Of a stretch of DNA of 64,000 nt, positions 10,801-23,205 are shown in pieces. The stretch is taken from assembly GCA_029237695.1 (NCBI GenBank), contig CM055265.1:115790067-115854066 (forward strand). The letters run 5' to 3'. The stretch comes from Conchocele bisecta (taxonomy: Eukaryota; Mollusca; Bivalvia; Lucinida; Thyasiridae). A model generated the notes under the pieces. That model did no database searches. It was not told where the DNA came from and was given only the letters and a program-made list of their open reading frames with translations. How positions within the stretch are numbered: the first letter of the stretch is position 1; each line of letters opens with the position of its first letter. The position numbers and the translations under genes were made by a program.

Positions 10801-11128
10801 GATACTCGCTACTTCTGATTTCAATTGGTTTTTTGGCAATTTTAATTGGGTATTTAAGCAAATACGCAGCTTATCTGGTATCAACGCTGCTGAACATCTA
10901 TTGGCAACGGCAACTCGCAAGTAGCAAGTCGCAACAGGATGAAGTCCGTCACGTTTCATACTAACGTTAAATTGTCGATTTTGACAACGTTATAAGCTGG
11001 TCTAAGAGTAAATTTCACATTTTTTCGAAGAGCATGTAAGATACAATATATTCCACTACCATTTTGAAATAACGCATTTATTTCCCTTGACATCTGTAAA
11101 TCCAACACTCGTTTCTCACTCCTGGAAC

Positions 11129-11187
11129 CCCCCCCCCCCCCCCCCCCCCCCCACCCCCCCCCCCCCCCCCCCCCCCCCGCCCCCCCC
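11129..11187. repeat. Poly-C tract
   Basis: About 60 nt of almost pure C with two interruptions. Its length in an assembly is unreliable. Confidence 0.9.
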
Positions 11188-11427
11188 GTGTATCTGCGCC
11201 TGGGCTAGTGAATATTGATATCAAGTTTATCAGACAATCACAGGAAACGTGTATGTACTTCTACTATGCAAGCCTCGGGCATCCTAAGCGTCTTCTAGCT
11301 CACATGTTGAAGACTCGGACCAAGGTTCATAAATACATTATATAAGCTAATACGTTAATAAGCTAATCTTTGTTTACTCCTGTTATAACACATTATAATT
11401 ATTGATGCTTTTAGGTATATTTACAGT

Positions 11428-11815
11428 ATTTATAGCAGAGGTCTAGATAAGCTTTGAGTCTAAAGCGTACTACACCCCCTGATTTCAAGATCTTGGCGTA
11501 TTTTACTTTTACAAATTGATTATTGATTTTCTACATTACTAAATAGAGAACAAATGATAACAAATATATAACAAATTTAAACATTAACTTATTTGAGCTG
11601 CAAAAAGCAAACACTGTTTGCTTTTTGCAGCTCAACTAAGTGAATTTTCAACTTTATGACAGTATGTTCACTACTCAATTTGAAAATCAATGCGTATTTT
11701 CACATTGCTGTGCGTATTGTGTACTCCCACGTTTGATAATCAATGCGTATTCAGCTAACATAATTACGTAAAATACGCCAATACGCACCTTATCTGGAGC
11801 ACTGTTTATAGACCA
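11428..11815. mobile_element. MITE family Q
   Basis: The right end CAATACGCACCTTATCTGGA matches 44457-44476. The left end TCTAGATAAGCTTTG is a diverged inverse. It includes a GCAAAAAGCAAACAC hairpin near 11600-11633. Confidence 0.65.
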
Positions 11816-11934
11816 TTGTCCGTTATACTTCAACATGTATTATAGCTCTGCATTGTGGATTTGATATCTAAATACAATATACTGGTATTTTGATATACCT
11901 ATCATGCTGAAAATGATTCTTAAAATGCGGCCGT

Positions 11935-12115
11935 GAGTGGAGAAATGGGGCTAATGGGATTTGTGACAAGTGTAGCTCCTGATCAAATAGCCTGATAATG
12001 ATCTATCATTGCTTGTTAATGATGCGTGTTTCATTGACGGAATAGCAAACAGTGCAGATCCTGATCTGGGTATGCACTGGTCGCAAATCTCATAAGCACT
12101 ATTTTTTTCAATCAC
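11935..12115. mobile_element. MITE family D, diverged copy
   Basis: AGAAATGGGGCTAATGGGAT at left and CACTGGTCGCAAATCTCATA at right. The middle part with TTGCTTGTTA is kept. Confidence 0.7.
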
Positions 12116-12266
12116 GAATCAGTTTGTCTGAAAATGACTTCCGAGTATATAGTCGACTACCCGGTAATCGACGGTACTCGGTTATTTTCTAAATATTTTT
12201 TTATCATCGATCACGGACTGCTTAAATGCACGAAACCCGGTAGACCATGGCCAGTGTATGTGAGAG

Positions 12267-12650
12267 TATACGAATTGTTATTTCGTGGGAACGAATTTAT
12301 AAAAACAATTCCATGTCCTTTGCAAAGGACATGGAATTGTTTTTATAAATTCGTTCCCACGAAATAACAATTCGTTCCCTGAATTTAACAATTTGTTCCC
12401 ACTATATAACAATTCGTTCCTTCGAATTAACAATTAGTTTCCTCAATTTAACAATTCGTTCCCTCGAATTACCAATTCGTTCCCACGATATAACAATTCA
12501 TTCCCATGAATTAACAATTTGTTCCCGTGGGACGAATTGTTAATTCGTGTGAACGAATTGTTAATTCGTGGGAACGAATTGTGAAATGGAAGGAACGAAT
12601 TGTTATTTCGTGGGAACGAATTAATAAACAAAAAGAATATTCTACGTCCC
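12267..12650. repeat. 21-bp minisatellite, inverted arrays
   Basis: A perfect palindrome (about 12267-12375, centre TTTGCAAAGG) has arms made of the 21-bp unit. More units follow in both orientations up to the CCCATGCGGGCCTCCGTA flank shared with 3860-3880. Confidence 0.85.
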
Positions 12651-12748
12651 ATGCGGGCCTCCGTACGATTATCATATAGTGCAATGCTGAATGACTTAGA
12701 TGTCAATACGGAAATTTACGTTTCTACAATTCCATTCCATTCTACTAG

Positions 12749-12863
12749 GTTGGACGAGACCACCATGGCTTCAATATAGTATCTGACCATATGAAAAATG
12801 TGAAAAACGCAGAACAGCAACACCGGGTTTTCGAGCTCTTCGAACCGTCTTGTCTACTACCAG
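12749..12863 (+). CDS. Alpha-carbonic anhydrase, exon before the 28.5-kb intron
   Basis: The acceptor TTCTACTAG ends at 12748 and the donor GTATAA starts at 12864. It enters in phase 0 and leaves one base. It encodes VGRDHHGFNIVSDHM, a helix region, and ends FEPSCLLP, which corresponds to the conserved FxPxxLLP just before the active-site [10 protein letters not shown] strand. That strand is the start of the next exon 28.5 kb away at 41372. No stop or frameshift is present. A TTAA-flanked MITE starts 20 nt after the donor. Confidence 0.92.
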
Positions 12864-12887
12864 GTATAATACATGTGCATTGTTTAA

Positions 12888-13400
12888 AGGTATATGCCCA
12901 CTCCGTAGCCACAAACTGTTCTTTATAGGCATTAAATAAAATAAGTGTATAGATGTGTCATTATTCCACCAGTTTTAAAAATTATGAGTGCCCGCTATAA
13001 AGATATAATCAGTTAGTAATATTTATTTTTTTCTGATATTGACTCGCGGTGGTATCGGGCTATTTTCATATGCAAATGAGGCATGATATTTTTTAATTAT
13101 TAGTTATACTAATTAAATGCGTCACCTGAAAAATTAATAATTTCGACAAATTATAAATTATGATCATTGCACATCAAAAAATAAATACAGAGAATAAATA
13201 GTAATGTCCGTTAACATTTTAAGGAAACACAGTTATCGCCCCTGATATCAGTGTGGAAATTTACGTCTGATATAAAATGTATATTAATGCCAATCAATAC
13301 GTGGGGTAATGGTGTATGAATGTTTATGTTGCCAGACAATGTCTCACATGATGTCTCTGATATAAAGAACAGTCTGTGCCTACTGAGTGAGCATGTACCT
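12888..13400 (+). mobile_element. Full-length MITE family C, TTAA duplication
   Basis: TTAA at 12884-12887 and 13401-13404. Termini AGGTATATGCCCACTC and GAGTGAGCATGTACCT are inverted, followed by TAGNCACAAACTGTTCTTTA and complement. 513 bp, no coding capacity. TTAA targets suggest a piggyBac- or Kolobok-type transposase in trans. Confidence 0.88.
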
Positions 13401-13438
13401 TTAAGGCAACTTCGGTAATCATGTATAGAGCATACCAG

Positions 13439-13680
13439 GGGGCCGTTTCACTAAACTTCGTAAGACTAAAATGTTCGTAAGCGCAAAATTATGATAGTCT
13501 CTAAATATCACATTAACAATATTTTCTTGTAAACAATTATTGGATTTACATTTATTGAGCATAGGCTGCACATGCAGCCTATGCTCAATAAATGTAAATC
13601 CATCAATTGGAATTTCCAGACGATCCTAAATTTGCACTTACGACACATTTTAGTCGTACGAAGTTTAGTGAAACGGGCAC
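13439..13680. mobile_element. MITE family A, full length
   Basis: CAG (13436-13438) and CAG (13681-13683) flank the element. Ends GGGGCCGTTTCACTAAACTT and complement. The central hairpin carries GGATTTACATTTATTGAGCA on both arms. Confidence 0.88.
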
Positions 13681-14193
13681 CAGGCTACTGTCTTTTGATA
13701 TCAAGTTTATCAGGCAAGGCTAGGAAACGCGTAGGAATTCCGAGGCTTGCCGAGGAATTCATACCGTTTCCGAGCCGAGCTGATTGCAGTGATGGCGATA
13801 GTGACAGGTCGGGTGTAAATTTGCGCGCGGTAAATTGGATAGTTTAGTGCGTCATTCTCACTCCAAATGTGTTTTTTTCTATAAAAAAACAAATGTGTAG
13901 AATCACAAAACATTGGATTATATCGTAAAAAAATACAATAAAGATGATTAATTGTGTTTTTTCTCGAGAACAATAGAAGCGGGCAAAGTGAACTGACATT
14001 ACTGTGAACAAAGTGTGAGCTTTGGTCACTGTCAGGTGCAAGCCATAGGTGTACTACATATTGTGACAGTGCGTTATACCTGGATATTCAGTGGAATAAA
14101 TTGTAAAAATATATATGGACATTATATGGAGTACGTCTAGTTAAAAGGTAATATTTATCTACCATTCTCCCAGTTGAAAAATCAACAACTAGC

Positions 14194-15326
14194 ATGTCTC
14201 ATTTGGCTTTGGAATCAGACCAACAATTGAGCGATGTCAGTGACATTGAAACAGTCTCGGCATCACAATCTTTGATACGAAAACGCAAACAGTGCGCGAC
14301 CTCCCCAGCCGGCACCTTGGAAGTCCAGACGTTAAAGCGTCATAACTCAGTACCGGATATAAGAATCACGCCAGTCCGCTCAACAAAACGTGCACTAACG
14401 GCAACAAAAACGCCGAAGAGTAGGACTCCCAAATCTAAGCTACCCGCCTCCGCACCATTTCGCGAGACGTTCATAAGTACATTCAAGGACCCATCATTCC
14501 AAGAGGGAATCTCACCAATGATAGGCAACCTTGTGACCCCATTAATTGAACAGTCTATCAAACGGGCCGTTGACTCTGCCATCACAGGTGTGAGAAACGA
14601 AGTTGTAAAACCACTGGCAGAATCCAACGATAAACTAACACAGCTGGTTGAGGAACAAAATGTCATGATTCAACGACAGCAGTCCCGAATATCAGAGCTA
14701 GAGTCGGAGTACGACCTTGTATGCACAGAACTTGACGAGCTCAAGTTATCCGTGAATGACCTTGAACAGTATGGCCGCCGAAACAACTTGCGGATATCTA
14801 ATATGATTGACCGGCCCCCCTAACTCCACCGGAATGCTGAGATAACCGAAAACACACCACGGTAAAGGTTTATAAACGAGTCCGTATTAAAGGCGACACC
14901 TGGATTGATATTGCACCATAACCTGCTGATCAGATCGACAGGTGCACCCAGTTAGTCAAATGATTCGTGGTACGCGAAGTGTCCTTATCAAATTTGACAA
15001 ATACCACACCAAACAGACAATATACAAGGCCAAAGCTAATTAAAGGGCGATATCCACAAACGATACATCTCAGAAGATTTAACGCGCCACAACTACTCGG
15101 TAGTACAGGAAATTAACACGTCTGAGACGATCCGGGCATATTGTGTTCATGGACACGAGACGGAACGATCTACGCCAAACAGTCACCAGACGATCGACCA
15201 GCCAAAATTCGCACAGAATATGACATCAACGACCTAATTGGGAGACAAAATCGACCCCCACCGCACGTTGTCCGTCGCGAGAGCGAACGCGAGCATATGA
15301 GTACTCACGCCCCCTTACGCCAGTGA
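14194..15326 (+). pseudogene. LINE ORF1-like protein, broken
   Basis: An intact first part (14194-14823, 209 codons from ATG) has a basic Ser/Thr/Pro-rich N-terminus. A coiled coil at about residues 135-195 ends in LEQYGRRNNLRI, the junction typical of ORF1 proteins of L1/CR1-like LINEs just before the RNA-binding domain. The frame then stops at 14821-14823. Homologous-looking text continues in other frames, for example IKFDKYHTKQTIYKAKAN near 14985-15040 and TRDGTIYAKQSPDDRP at about 15150-15200. ORF1 proteins bind LINE RNA. Whether it belonged to the LINE at 18807 is uncertain because a satellite separates them. Confidence 0.7.
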
Positions 15327-15594
15327 ACGGGGTCTACACTGCCTGCCGTGCAGCCAGTATAACTATTCTCATTTCAACGCATTATGACTTGTTTATATAT
15401 AACCATATTCGCGAAGAAAGCCGCCCACTTGGTGTTGGAGTACTGACCAGTCCGTCCTGGATCTCACATTTCGGTTTCGCAGTGAAATTTGCGATGAACA
15501 TCGTAAACATGTAGTCAGCTGTTTTGGAATCCCATCCTTCCCTTCACATGCGATATTTCAATGTCCGAAGGGAAGCCGTCTGGGATCCTGCTTC

Positions 15595-18060
15595 CGCTAT
15601 AAGAAATGACAGACAGCGTACACCCTGATCTGATACATTCGGTATACTGATCTGGGTCTATATGATTGTAAATCATGTATCATCCATTCATCCATTACTC
15701 GTCATGTATGTCACTCATTCTGCAACAAACCTGGCTGATGTTCTGGTTTAAGAAGTGACAAACAGCGTACACCCTGATCAGTTACATTCGTGTATGCTGA
15801 TCTGGGGATACACTGGTTGTATGAAATCATGTATCGTTTCATTTATCCACTACTCGTCATGTCACGTCATTCTAACCAAAGGTGAGTTCCTAAAAGGGAC
15901 AAATACCCCCGTTCACTACGATCCGGGGATTTTAAACATCGTACATTTTCCTGTCGTCACAAACTGGTTTGTATTTTAAGCAGTTACGTTACCCTGATCG
16001 GATTATACATTCGTGTACATGTCTGGTCTGGGTCTACACTGGTTATAGCTGATCGTTCATTCATATAATATCGTCATGTCATGTCACGCATTCTTCAATA
16101 TATCTGGCTGATGTTTCCGTTTTTAAGAGGTGACAAACGCGTACACCCAAGATAAGAATATGCATTCGTGTACATGCTGATCTGGGTCTACACTGGTTGT
16201 AATCATGTATCGTTCATTTATTCAATACTCGTCATGTCATGTCACGTCATTCTTCAATACACCTGGCTGATGTTACGTTTTTAAGAGGATACAAACAGCG
16301 TACACCCTGAGAAGGGTGTACATTCGTGTATATCCTGGTCTGGGTCTACACTGGTTGTAAATCATGTATCGTTCATTCATTCAATACTCGCCATGTCTTT
16401 TCACGTCATTCTTCAATAAACCTGGCTGATGTTCCGTTTTAAGAGGAAACAAGCAGCGTACACCCTGATAAGAATATACATTTGTGTATATGCTGATCTG
16501 GGTCTACACCGGTTGTAAATCATGTATCGCTCACTCTTCCAATACTCGTCATGTCATTTCACGTCATTCTTCAATAAACCTGGCGATGCTCCGTTTTAAG
16601 AGGTGACAAACTGCGTACACCCTGATAGGAATATACATTCGTGTATATGCTGATCTGGGTCTACACTGGTTGTAAATCTTGTATCGCTCACTCTTCCAAC
16701 ACTCGTCGTGTAGTCACGTCATTCTTCAATAAAGCTGACTGATGTTCCGTTTTAAGAGGTAACAAACAGCGTACACCCTGATAGGAATATACGTTCGTGT
16801 ATATGCTGATCTGGGTCTACACTGGTTGTAAATCATGTATCGCTCACTCTTCCAATACTCGTCATGTAGTCACGTCATTCTTCAATAAACCTGGCTGATG
16901 TTCCGTTTTAAGAGGCAACAAACAGCGTGGACCCTGATAAGAATATACATTTGTGTATATGCTGATCTGGGTCTACACTGGTTGTAAATCATGTATCGCT
17001 CACTCTTCCAATACTCGTCATGTAGTCACGTTATTCTTCAATAAACCTGGCCGATGTTCTGTTTTAAGAGGTAACAAACAGCGTACACCCTGATAAGAAT
17101 ATACATTCGTGTATATGCTGATCTGGGTCTACACTGGTTGTAAAATCATGTATCGTTCATTTATTCAATATTCGTCATGTCATGTCACGTCATTCTTCAA
17201 TAAACCTGGCTGATGTTCCGTTTTAAGAGGTAACAAACAGCGTACACCCTGATAGGAATATACATGCGTGTATATGCTGATCTGGGTCTACACCGGTTGT
17301 AAATCATGTATCGTTCATCTATCCAATACTCGTCATGTCATTTCACGTCATTATTCAATAAACCTGGCTGATGTTCCGTTTTAACAGGTAACAAACAGCG
17401 TACACCCTGATAGGAATATACATTCGTATATATGCTGATCTGGGTCTACACTGGTTGTAAATCATGTATCATGTAAATCATTTATCCACTACTCGTCATG
17501 TCACGTCATTCTTCAAAAATCTGGCTGATGTTCCGTTCTGGGAAGTAACAAACAGCGTATTCCCTGATCGGATCATACATTCGTGTACATGCTGGTCTGG
17601 ATCTACACTGGTTATACACCATGTATGGTTCATTTATCCACTACTCGTTCTGTCGTTATGTCGTGTCACGTTTTTCTCCAATAAACCTGTATGTTGTTCC
17701 GTTTAAAGAAGTAACAAACGGCGTATATCCTGATTAGAATATACATTCGTGTATATCCTGATCTTGGTATACACGGGTTGTAAATCTTGTGTTCATTGCA
17801 CACTACTTGTACTGTCACGTCACGTCATACTTTGATAAAACAAGACTGATATTTTGTTTTAAGAAGTAACAACAGTGTATACCCTGATCAGATCATGCAT
17901 TCTACTTTGGTATAAATTATTTGTAAACGACGAATGGTTCATACATTCACTAGATGCTGTCATGCCACATCATACTTTAATAAACTAGACTGGTGTTCTG
18001 TATTGAGAACCAACACACAGAGTGTGCCCAGATCTTATTACCCATCTGTGGCTAAGCTTG
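15595..18060 (+). repeat. ~157-bp satellite, about 16 units
   Basis: Tandem units contain AACAAACAGCGTACACCCTG, GCTGATCTGGGTCTACACTG, ATCATGTATCGTTCATT and CACGTCATTCTTCAATAAAC in that order. Unit starts are spaced about 147-160 bp. Inner units (16450-17450) are most alike and the edges are diverged, as expected for unequal exchange. Each unit includes an imperfect hairpin similar to the family D core. Confidence 0.9.
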
Positions 18061-18806
18061 TCTGGGCCCATACTGGTTTGTGAAGCAGTAGGGCCGTTTT
18101 TCCCCCCATACTTGTCATGCATGTAGGGTCATTTTCCCCACTATTTGCATTGCCGCATCTGACCTGCACGGGATGTCCACTATGTAAATGGTCACTCATG
18201 TAATTTGTTGTTTACCTGTCACTTGATAGTTTCGAGATGAACGTGAGTGAATTTTGTTCCCAATACTGTGATACAATTGTGCTAAATCAAATGAAACGTA
18301 TCGTTTTTACTCAGTGACACATGTGAGCGTTTTTTACGCCTGTATTATTATAGCAATACAGAAAGCATTATACTTCTGAATTAATGCATGAGTGACCAGG
18401 GTGGCCTCTGGTCTGCTCGACACATGATCTGATCGGGGTCTAGTCTAATCTGGTCGTTAACTGACTTATATTCAACACGGATTACTTAGCAGTTTTATAT
18501 TGGAGGTGAGAGTGGCTCATTGAACTATCCATCCCGCCACATAAACACAATCACACGTTAGCAAAATGTATGTTACATGTGCGCTTTCATATCAGCTTGT
18601 TGCTGTTCTACAGTCTCTGTGTTTCTTACTCGCTTTGTCCTCTGTCTATCAGTCAAACTTCTTTGTCGTCTGAATGTCACTATTATATGTGCATGCACTA
18701 TATTGGGGGACTTGAGAATATACATATTATCCGGTGCGGTTGGATGAGGTTGGCAATGTGGACACCTATGGCGGCCATCCACCTACTGATGTAACTAAAA
18801 AGCCGA
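18061..18806. other. No gene recognised; likely 5' part of the LINE
   Basis: Diverged satellite-like motifs fade out by about 18080. The rest has no stable repeat match and no convincing reading frame, although the LINE 5' UTR may start here. Confidence 0.4.
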
Positions 18807-19461
18807 ATGGGTAATGATATAACTTCCTGGAGGGCTGCCATAGGTAACTTTAATTGTAGGAAACGTCCGATATGCATTGCGTCTACAATATATTTAAATA
18901 TTTTCAATATATTATTGAATGTTTTAACGGATATAGGTAATTGTTTGACTAAACTAGCTAATTGTAGAGGCCACAGATTATTACTCAATCTAAATATGTG
19001 TCTACATAGTATCTTTTATTTTGCTACTGATATCTGGTGATGTAGAAAGAAACCCAGGGCCTGAACATGAGAGTGGATGTTTTTCAATTTTACATTTAAA
19101 TATAAGAAGTATCCGTAATAAGGTGAGTTATATCGAGGACACTTTCACAGATTTCGATATTCTATGTTTTACAGAAACTCACTTAACGGGCGCTATAGAA
19201 ACCAGCAGTTTACAACTTAATGGGTATAGCCTACCATTCCGAAAGGACAAGTCGCCACATTCTGGGGGAATATTAGTATATGTTGCAGACCATTTGTTAG
19301 CAAATAGAATGCAGAATTTAGAAATATTTTGGGATGAAACTGTCTGGATTCAGGTTAAAACAAGCGCGAAGACATTTTTGATTGGCACGATTTACCGCCC
19401 CCCGTCATCCAATATAGAATTTTGGGAACTGTTCAATCGCAATATAGAATTGGGTATGTGA
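18807..19461 (+). pseudogene. LINE N-terminus, 2A motif and endonuclease start
   Basis: The frame from ATG 18807 encodes a short peptide with SWRAAIGNFNCRKR and runs to 19040, but the rest of the protein is in another frame from 19021. That frame has GDVERNPGP at 19036-19062, fitting the 2A consensus DxExNPGP, which makes ribosomes skip the Gly-Pro bond. The APE-type endonuclease follows at once: LHLNIRSIRNK, the catalytic glutamate in FTETHL and IYRPPSS. It ends at a stop at 19459-19461. 2A peptides are known at the N-terminus of some APE-type LINEs. The frameshift between peptide and 2A suggests damage or an assembly indel. Confidence 0.8.
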
Positions 19462-19660
19462 TATAACAAATAATATCATTATTGTTGGCGATCTAAATGA
19501 AGATCAATTAAATGTACATAACCACAAATTAAAAGATGTTATGATTATGAATTCATTAGAAAAACATAATTACATCCGCAACGCGTGAAACAGCCCACTA
19601 CTTCTCAACCTTGTTAGATCCAATTATTGTTAACCAAGACAGAACATTCTCAAAAGCGAT

Positions 19661-20356
19661 GTGTTGGCTGTTTTGCCAGACATAAGCGATCATAAGGCTA
19701 CATGTGTCATTATACCTGCTGATAGTTCACACAATACTTCATACAAACGAACTGTATGGAACTATAAAAGAGCAGACTTTGTTAAATTTAACGAACTCAC
19801 GCTTAACACTGATTGGACAAATTTAAATAATGGCAGTGTAGATGATGCATCTAATATATTTACATCTAAATTCATTGAGCTAGCTAAGCGATGCATTCCA
19901 TGCAGCCAAGTCACAGTACGGCCTAATGATAAACCATGGTATGATTCCGATATTCGTAAAATAAGCAAATTAAGAGACAAATTACGTAAGAAAGCAATAC
20001 AATTTGGAAGGGTGGACGACTGGAATAAATACAAAACAACTCGGAATAAAGTTAATAATATGAAAAAACATGCAAGAGAAGCATTTTACAATGACTTAGA
20101 GTTTAATTTAACAGAATCATTTTCAAATAACAAAAGATACTTCTGGAAGCTAGTTCGACATTTTGTGAAAGATAGCAAATCAAGTGGAACTATTCCACCA
20201 TTAAAAACGACTGACGGTAATAGTGAAATTGTCTGTTTTTCTGATGTTGAAAAAGCTAATTGTCTAAACAACTTCTTCGTTTCAATATCAACGGTTGACG
20301 ATAGCAACTCTACTTTACCGCCGCTTGAATTAAAAACTAACCAGTTCTTGATATGA
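19661..20356 (+). pseudogene. LINE endonuclease end and linker
   Basis: Opens with the APE C-terminal motif ISDHKAT (catalytic Asp-His pair). A positively charged linker of about 190 residues follows up to the start of the RT region. It is preceded by a frameshifted stretch 19462-19660 and ends at a stop at 20354-20356. Confidence 0.7.
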
Positions 20357-22033
20357 TTAATATAAACGAATCTGAGGTCAGAGATACTATGAAGATTTTA
20401 CAAACTAATAAAGCTTGTGGACACGATTTAGTTAGTCATAGAATGCTAAAAAAAGGAACTATTACATCTGTCTCAAAACCTCTAGCGATCCTCTTCAATA
20501 GATCTGTCAATGAATGTCAGTTTCCGATGGCGTGGAAATTGGCAAAATGTAATTCCTTTATTTAAAAAAGGGTGTCCGCAGACGCCTTCAAATTATCGAC
20601 CTATATCGTTATTAAGCTGTCTAGGTAAGGTAATGGAGAGAATAATGTTTAAACATATATATAATCACTTGCTACCACAGAATTTGATTTACAATAGACA
20701 ATTCTGGTTTTATACCAGGCCATTCTACGTATACCAACTTATAGACATTCACCATCAAATATGTCAGGCATTTGATGAAAGGCAATCTACATGTATAGTA
20801 TTTTGTGATATTTCTAAGGCTTTCGATAGAGTATGGCATAGGGGTATTACTATTTAAGTTACGGCAAAATGGATTAAATGGTTGTATCTTACACTGGATC
20901 GAAAACTACTTGTCGGATAGAAACAGTCTGTATCAATACGGTCTACAACCTCAGATACCAAGTTAATAACTGCTGGCGTACCGCAAGGCTCGGTGCTCGG
21001 TCCTTTACTATTTCTAATATATGTCAACGATATAACTGACCATCTACTAAGTATTGTTCGATTATTTGCTGATGACAGTTTCTCTATAATTTTCCACAAC
21101 AAATACTGATGACCTAGAAGGCATAATAAATTATGACCTGCTAACTATTGCTGACTGGGCTAAACAATGGTTGGTCAGTTTCAATCCTAACAAGACTGAA
21201 GCGATGCTTTTAACCCTAAGACTACTCGATCGACCTGTAAACCTATCTTTCAAAACACGCCTATAACCTTTGTCGACGACCATAAACATCTCGGTGTAAC
21301 GTGAGCAATAACGGGAAATGGCATACACATATACAAAATATAATTAATTCGACTGCGAGAGTGTTGGCAATAATGCGAAACCTAAAATTTAAGATAAGCA
21401 GACAGTCTTTAAACCAAATATATATATCTTATATGAGACCTATATCGAATATGCTTCGTCGGTCTGGGATGGATGTACAGAATATGAAAAAGATTCATTG
21501 GAAAAAATTCAGAATGAAGCTGCGTGAATAGTAACCGGTTTAACACGGTCAGTGTCACTTGATAATTTAAGGAAAGAAGTTGGATGGCAACTTTTATCTG
21601 TTCGACGTAGTATTCAAAAGCTTTCGATCATGTACAAAGCAACCAACAATCAAGTACCTAGTTATATCTCCAACCTGATTCCTCCACTGTTAATAACGTA
21701 TCTCGTTACAACCTTAGAAACCAATTTGATATAAATGTCCCGACTACTCGACTGGAAGTATACAAACAATCTTTTATACCATCTGTGGTACAACTCTGGA
21801 ATGAAACTGATCCTTCAATGAGAAATGTAGATAGTCTTAGACACTTTAAAACAACATGCGCCAAAAAATTATACACTCAATATGAAATACCACCATATTA
21901 CTTAGTGGGAGACAGGTTTTCGTCAGTTATGCATGCAAGACTTCGTAATAAATGTAGCAGTCTCAATTCCGATCTTTGCAATAACCATATCAGAGAAACT
22001 CGGATCCCTACTGCGAGTGTAGCGAAATTGTAG
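20353..22033 (+). pseudogene. LINE reverse transcriptase and C-terminal domain
   Basis: RT motifs appear in sequence but in several frames: NYRPISLLSCLGKVME (20590-20640), DISKAFDRVWH (20810-20840), AGVPQGSVLGPLLF (20970-21010) and the catalytic FADD at 21064-21075. The thumb and C-terminal part contains SLDNLRKEVGWQLL (21552-) and a run to 22033. A zinc-binding motif ending EHYFFEC lies near 22035-22062. Frame changes near 20560, 20855, 21100, 21300, 21530 and 21735 rule out an intact protein as given. Confidence 0.8.
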
Positions 22034-22689
22034 AAGACGCTGAACATTACTTCTTTGAATGCAACAAATATCATGCACAGCGTCTCATTCTACGCCAGTC
22101 ACTGCAACGATTTCATAACCTGAACGCGCACATGCTTTTGAACGGCATACCTGAACAAAACAATGAAAACAATATTATTATCTTCAATTCTGTACAAAAT
22201 TATATTAAAACTACAAAACGATTTGAGTAACTTCGTTGATAGATGTATGTAACGTAATCCATATCGGATGTATTCCATTCGATTTGCCAATATCATCCAC
22301 AACCACCGGTTATTAATGATCACTGAAATTTATTGCAACTAGCACTAATACATTGATGGATTTGCTCATGTAGTATATGTACTTGGCGACAAAAACAACT
22401 TTTATTCTTTCTCCAAATCTCATATCTCACTATCCACCTCTTCTCTACCTTTCTGTCCGTTTTCATTCCATACATTATGTAAACATTTATTTATCGCTTG
22501 ATAATTGGTTTGTATCCGTGTTTATATGCCTGTATACATGTATTCATGTATCGCCATTGCTGTTGAATTATTGTACTTTGTAACAATTAGGTGAGGGCTG
22601 TAACTAATGTTGAGAGAACTTGTAGCCCGAGCCTATTGTATTTATATGCAATAAACTATGTTTAAACTAAAAGACTGTAGCCTGGTATT

Positions 22690-22877
22690 CTATTTATCAG
22701 GTAACGTTTTATGCTCGAGAATGACCACAGACGACGTCATTATCTATGGACAGAATGTGGACTTGTTTACGTTGCGTCATTACAGTGACGTCATTCGGTA
22801 ACGTCACGTGACGTCATCCGATCAATGGAACGTCAGTTTTCACTTCGTTGTATACCTGGATGTTTGTATCAGGTCAA
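22690..22877. repeat. Repeat family L with CRE/E-box cluster
   Basis: Ends TGGTATTCTATTTATCAGGT and TATCAGGTCA. An inverted copy is at 44036-44225. It holds TGACGTCA at 22786-22793 and 22809-22816, a further GACGTCAT near 22733 and CACGTG at 22805-22810. Confidence 0.65.
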
Positions 22878-23200
22878 TGCAGGAGGGTGACTTTTTGTTA
22901 TTGAATAAAAAGTACCTGCATTTAAATATTGTTTACATTTTATGAGTTTAATTTCACGTCGAAATAGGCGCCGGGTTCCGAACACATTCCCTCCCATTCA
23001 GCTACACGTAGACGATACTGCATAAACACATTTTAATCTAGTAACCGGCACCAGAAATTTGCGCCGGTTACTAGACAAACAATTCGTGTATGCGATAGCT
23101 CTGAGTAGAGTGGAATCTCGTCAAGAAAATTGTGCATCTTTCGTCGTGAAATATTTGTGTGTGCCACCAGGGATATGAAAGTGAAGTTAAAGGTACTGGG

Positions 23201-23205
23201 ACTAT
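23201..23205. repeat. Target site duplication ACTAT (left)
   Basis: ACTAT precedes the 5' LTR and recurs at 39848-39852 after the 3' LTR. One shared A makes 4 or 5 bp equally possible. Confidence 0.65.

Larger units (their letters stand above)
18807..22671 (+). mobile_element. Non-LTR retrotransposon (LINE) with 2A motif, defective
   Basis: One element is read in order: a short N-terminal peptide, a 2A-like motif, an APE-type endonuclease, reverse transcriptase and a C-terminal domain. A 3' UTR follows, with AATAAA at about 22651 and an ending TTTAAACTAAA. At least six frame changes or stops break it. LINEs copy themselves by target-primed reverse transcription. A separate copy of only its 3' tail lies at 42686-42741, so the family has been mobile here. 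Confidence 0.85.

Noticed and set aside
14194..14823. Independent host coiled-coil gene
   Set aside because: The LEQYGRRNNLRI junction and downstream broken RNA-binding text are typical of LINE ORF1 proteins.
18573..18988. Overlapping short frames on both strands before the LINE
   Set aside because: No recognisable domain; the plus-strand LINE peptide at 18807 explains the region better.
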